The notes under the pieces are model-generated. The model made no database searches. It worked only from the letters and a program-made list of their open reading frames with translations, and was not told the origin of the DNA. A stretch of 9,007 nucleotides of DNA, from contig CAJLTZ010000089.1 in NCBI GenBank assembly GCA_905209725.1, forward strand, positions 1-9,007. Direction: 5' to 3'. The translations under genes and the position numbers were made by a program. This stretch comes from an uncultured Muribaculaceae bacterium (GTDB taxonomy: Bacteria; Bacteroidota; Bacteroidia; Bacteroidales; Muribaculaceae). Position 1 is the first letter of the stretch, and each line of letters opens with the position of its first letter. Below, piece after piece: positions 7,364-9,007 of this stretch.

Positions 7364-7993
7364 CTATTTGTTTGGGGGATTATGTTTATCAACTGCTGTT
7401 TCTAAAAACTTAGAAGCTGAAATGATTGCATTATAAATATTGTCCTCCACGTAGTTTCTTGCTATTTTAGCGATTATAACCAAGAACAAAGAGAGAATAG
7501 GAATCCAAATGTACTGACAACAGTTGCAGGTGAAGATAATAACAAGCAAAACTACTGTCATATAGAGAATGCATAAAGCTGCCAGATTCATCAAAAATGC
7601 CGAGATAGTTTCCATTGCGGGAACATTCCCTAATAAACCCGCTCTCTGCACGGCATAGTACCTTTCAAAATATGCATCGATTGCGGGCTGGCCTTTCATA
7701 CTTTTCAATATTACCTTTTTTCGAGCTGCTGCTCGTCTGATTCTTATGATATCGTTCTTGTAAAAAATATGCCCAAGACAACAAGGGAGCTTGACAGTTG
7801 CGATCCGATCTACCAACAATGAGAAGAAGAGCCCCAAAATATAGCAGGCAATCAGATAGATTGCCGTAACGATAGCCGGATCGAGCTCTCGTCTAAAAAG
7901 ATTGGGACAGAAGAAAATCCATAACGAGGCTAAGAATCCAATCACAAGTCGATTGATTGAATCGTAAAATGTTATACCTTGGAGCGGGTTCAT
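7364..7993 (-). CDS. Four-helix integral membrane protein of unknown function
   Basis: I do not recognise the family of this 209-residue protein. Four hydrophobic segments are visible: about residues 15-33 (RLVIGFLASLWIFF), 41-61 (TAIYLIACYILGLFFSLLV), 131-155 (AFLMNLAALCILYMTVVLLVIIF) and 160-178 (IWIPILSLFLVIIAKIA). Between helices 2 and 3 is a long basic loop of about 65 residues (RIRRAAARKK, KSMKG), probably cytoplasmic by the positive-inside rule, which also puts both termini in the cytoplasm. No signal peptide, enzyme motif or nucleotide-binding site is seen. It is the first gene of the operon, 11 bp before the LRR protein gene, and so is probably co-expressed with it. A role in assembling or sensing the surface proteins is possible but inferred from position only. 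No clear Shine-Dalgarno or Bacteroidetes TAnnTTTG promoter element was found upstream. Confidence 0.82.
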   Translation of the reverse strand: MNPLQGITFYDSINRLVIGFLASLWIFFCPNLFRRELDPAIVTAIYLIACYILGLFFSLLVDRIATVKLPCCLGHIFYKNDIIRIRRAAARKKVILKSMKGQPAIDAYFERYYAVQRAGLLGNVPAMETISAFLMNLAALCILYMTVVLLVIIFTCNCCQYIWIPILSLFLVIIAKIARNYVEDNIYNAIISASKFLETAVDKHNPPNK

Positions 7994-8048
7994 ATTAATT
8001 GTTACTTAATGCCAACGCTCCCAAATGGCATGGTATAGAAAAAGAAAA

Positions 8049-8133
8049 GCGTGAGAGCCATATCTGTTGCCCGTCACGCGACTTGAGGCCTACCACAGCC
8101 CACCCTTGCAGACGAGCAACGCAGACCTCACGC
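8049..8133 (-). ncRNA. Candidate 85-nt structured RNA or leader element
   Basis: On the minus strand the ends pair perfectly (GCGTGAG at 8133-8127 with CTCACGC at 8055-8049). An inner 10-bp stem pairs 8120-8111 (GTTGCTCGTC) with 8075-8066 (GACGGGCAAC). Its one non-Watson-Crick position is a U-G wobble on the minus strand, which would be an A-C mismatch in plus-strand RNA, so the fold favours minus-strand transcription. The distal side of the outer stem is followed by TTTTCTTTTTCT, a terminator-like tail. It lies 55 bases upstream of the membrane-protein start, so it may be a free small RNA, an attenuator in the operon leader, or part of a mobile-element transfer region. No Rfam family was recognised. 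Confidence 0.4.
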
Positions 8134-8148
8134 CGATATGATAATAAG

Positions 8149-8183
8149 CCGACCTCGTTATAGATTTTTCAAAAACGAGTCGG
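8149..8183. other. Stem-loop upstream of the candidate RNA
   Basis: CCGA (8149-8152) and CTCGTT (8154-8159), separated by one bulged base, pair with AACGAG (8174-8179) and TCGG (8180-8183) to give a 10-bp stem with a 14-nt AT-rich loop. No U-tract follows in either direction. It could be a protein-binding site or part of a longer structured transcript continuing into 8049-8133. Confidence 0.4.
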
Positions 8184-8224
8184 ACGGTATTGTCATACCC
8201 ATGAGCACCTATCGTTGCTTCATC

Positions 8225-8264
8225 CTTGGCAAGGGATTGAAAGTGGTAGTTTCAAGTCGCCAAG
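8225..8264. other. Two-segment stem-loop
   Basis: CTTGGC (8225-8230) pairs with GCCAAG (8259-8264). Inside this, TTGAAA (8237-8242) pairs with TTTCAA (8250-8255) around the loop GTGGTAG. An asymmetric internal loop separates the two stems. It is the third stem-loop in about 220 bases, which argues that this stretch works through structure rather than by coding. Confidence 0.4.
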
Positions 8265-8416
8265 AACAAGCGCAAATAAACGCTTTCCATAATATGTCAT
8301 TCCCTCACCTGCCGTGCATGCTTATGCGGCTTTACCCGGACGGCGTGAGAATATGTACAAAATTACAAAATAATTTTTGATATAGCAATCGAATATGCTG
8401 AGAAACATAATGAATA

Positions 8417-8451
8417 CGCCCCGACAAGAGTCCTGTTTTCTTGCCGGGGCG
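8417..8451 (-). terminator. Hairpin terminator behind the decayed mobilization-type gene
   Basis: CGCCCCGGCAAG and CTTGTCGGGGCG on the minus strand form a 12-bp GC-rich stem (8451-8440 with 8428-8417) around an 11-nt loop. The only non-canonical position is a G-U wobble on the minus strand, so the hairpin suits a minus-strand transcript. It starts 18 bases after the stop codon at 8470-8472. The downstream tail (TATTCATTATG) is only moderately T-rich, so termination may be partial. Confidence 0.6.
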
Positions 8452-8469
8452 TTGGTTGAAGCGTGGTTG

Positions 8470-8892
8470 TTATTTCTCGGTCGGATTGAAATAGAGGAAG
8501 GTTTCTTCTATATGCCGGGATTTTTCGAGTTGGCGGGTAAGATTCTTTATGGAATCCTGCTCCTGCTGTGTGCCGACAGCAAAGGTTTTCTCTCGGCGAA
8601 GCAAATCTTCCTGCTGCTTGCCTTCCCACCAAAGCCTTTCGTAGCGGTAGAGCCACTCGGTCTTTCGTAGGCTCTCATTGTCCTTATAGAGATGGAAACA
8701 ACCTATGCCGAGACCGACAGCGATAAGCAATAGGGCTCCGGCAACGGCATAAACCTATTTGGGGATTGCCGCCCAGATAGCACCGTTGACGATGCTATAC
8801 ATCCGGTCGTTGAGACGCTTTGCCGATTCGTTGAACTGACAGGTCTGACTTGCGAACTCATTGCGGATGCCTTCGTGAAGCGCACTTTTTGC
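8470..8892 (-). pseudogene. Decayed membrane/coiled-coil gene, probably from a Bacteroidales mobilizable element
   Basis: One minus-strand frame encodes about 140 residues: an N-terminal amphipathic part (HEGIRNEFASQ, FNESAKRLNDRMYSIVNGAIW), an internal stop, a membrane helix (VYAVAGALLLIAVGLGIGCF), then a charged helical coil (LRKTEWLYRYERLWWEGKQQ ... IKNLTRQLEKSRHIEE) ending at 8470. The internal stop is TAG at 8757-8755 between AAIPK and VYAVAG, where one C-to-T change from CAG (Gln) would explain it. The residues on both sides read as one continuous protein. The frame is also closed upstream by TAA (8895-8893) right beside the 8905-8980 palindrome, with no start codon for a full-length product, so the 5' part is missing. 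The layout resembles small membrane proteins encoded near relaxase genes in Bacteroidales conjugative elements; this assignment is from general resemblance only. A short product from ATG at 8730 remains possible. Confidence 0.5.
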
Positions 8893-8904
8893 TTAAAAAA
8901 ATGC

Positions 8905-8980
8905 CATGCACCGGAAAAATCCGATGACCCAAAAATCCGATGACCCGAAAAATCGGACCAGCGGATTTTTCCGGTGCATG
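8905..8980. repeat. 19-bp perfect inverted repeat with nested 16-bp tandem repeats
   Basis: CATGCACCGGAAAAATCCG (8905-8923) is perfectly complementary to 8962-8980. The intervening DNA is a tandem array: AAAAATCCGATGACCC at 8915-8930 and again at 8931-8946, with a degenerate third copy at 8948-8959. The first unit overlaps the left arm. On the minus strand the stem is followed within a few bases by ATTTTTTT, so the structure can act as a terminator for a gene to the right of the window. Near-identical stretches TTAAAAAAATGC (8893-8904) and TTAAAAAATGC (8988-8998) flank it, reminiscent of a target duplication although not exactly abutting. It may be an elaborate terminator, a REP-like palindrome or a small non-autonomous element. 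Confidence 0.65.
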
Positions 8981-9007
8981 TTTTGTGTTAAAAAATGCAA
9001 ATGCCTA

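Larger units (their letters stand above)
7994..8469. other. Gene-free, hairpin-rich stretch between the operon and mobile-element debris
   Basis: No convincing gene lies here. A plus-strand frame of 80 codons (8138-8380) and a minus-strand frame running roughly 8330 to 8010 are both open for stretches, but the minus frame has two in-frame stops and neither shows a known domain. The stretch instead holds consecutive stem-loops (8049-8133, 8149-8183, 8225-8264, 8417-8451), which points to RNA-level or DNA-structure function. The start of the operon leader must lie here. ATGCCA (8009-8014) and TGGCAT (8026-8031) form a further small inverted repeat about 15 bp before the membrane-protein start codon. 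Confidence 0.5.

Noticed and set aside
8010..8330. Minus-strand frame with peptide-like text across the 85-nt segment
   Set aside because: It reads through two in-frame stops. Without homologues it cannot be separated from non-coding structured DNA, so it is not called a pseudogene.
8138..8380. 80-codon plus-strand frame as a small gene
   Set aside because: It overlaps two stem-loops, has no ribosome site or known domain, and a comparable open stretch exists on the opposite strand. It remains possible but unsupported.
8395..8670. 91-codon plus-strand and 97-codon minus-strand frames over the decayed gene
   Set aside because: Both are other-frame shadows of the 8470-8892 frame and run through the terminator hairpin at 8417-8451.

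Overview
The window looks like chromosomal DNA of a gut-type Bacteroidales bacterium. The basis is family content: a BspA-like leucine-rich-repeat protein with a dockerin-type module and a Por/T9SS-like C-terminal tail, a giant bacterial Ig-like (BIG2) repeat protein with the same kind of tail, weak Shine-Dalgarno signals, and traces of Bacteroidales-type mobilization genes. Family and species cannot be fixed from this sequence.

Layout. 1-447 has no gene. It holds what appears to be the 3' end of a tRNA-Ser without the rest of the tRNA (81-107), followed directly by a terminator hairpin (111-130), a cluster of TACACCCA repeats, an unexplained hairpin (303-338) and a strong terminator (389-430) that closes the operon to its right. 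448-7993 is one tight minus-strand operon of three genes, read right to left: a 209-residue four-helix membrane protein (7364-7993), a 693-residue exported LRR/dockerin/cohesin-like protein (5271-7352), and a 1608-residue exported protein with an N-terminal cohesin-like domain and 16 BIG2 domains (448-5274). The last two overlap by ATGA. 7994-8469 has no convincing gene but carries several stem-loops, including an 85-nt structured segment that could be an RNA on the minus strand. 8470-8892 is a decayed minus-strand gene with a membrane segment and coiled coil, resembling accessory genes of Bacteroidales conjugative or mobilizable elements. 8905-8980 is a perfect 19-bp inverted repeat whose loop contains 16-bp tandem repeats.

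How the parts may work together. Both large proteins have Sec signal peptides and C-terminal tails of the kind that direct attachment to the cell surface, so the operon probably builds surface fibres or adhesins. The upstream protein has a dockerin with two intact calcium loops, and its coupled partner begins with a cohesin-like domain, so the two may bind each other. The small membrane protein may help assembly or may be unrelated in function. The operon lies between a tRNA-end scar and mobile-element debris, which suggests an island or a region of repeated integration.

The most interesting points are the coupled dockerin and cohesin-like pair, the strict alternation of two BIG2 sub-types as a two-domain (about 507-bp) higher-order repeat, the 85-nt structured segment, the palindrome with nested tandem repeats, and the tRNA-Ser scar.
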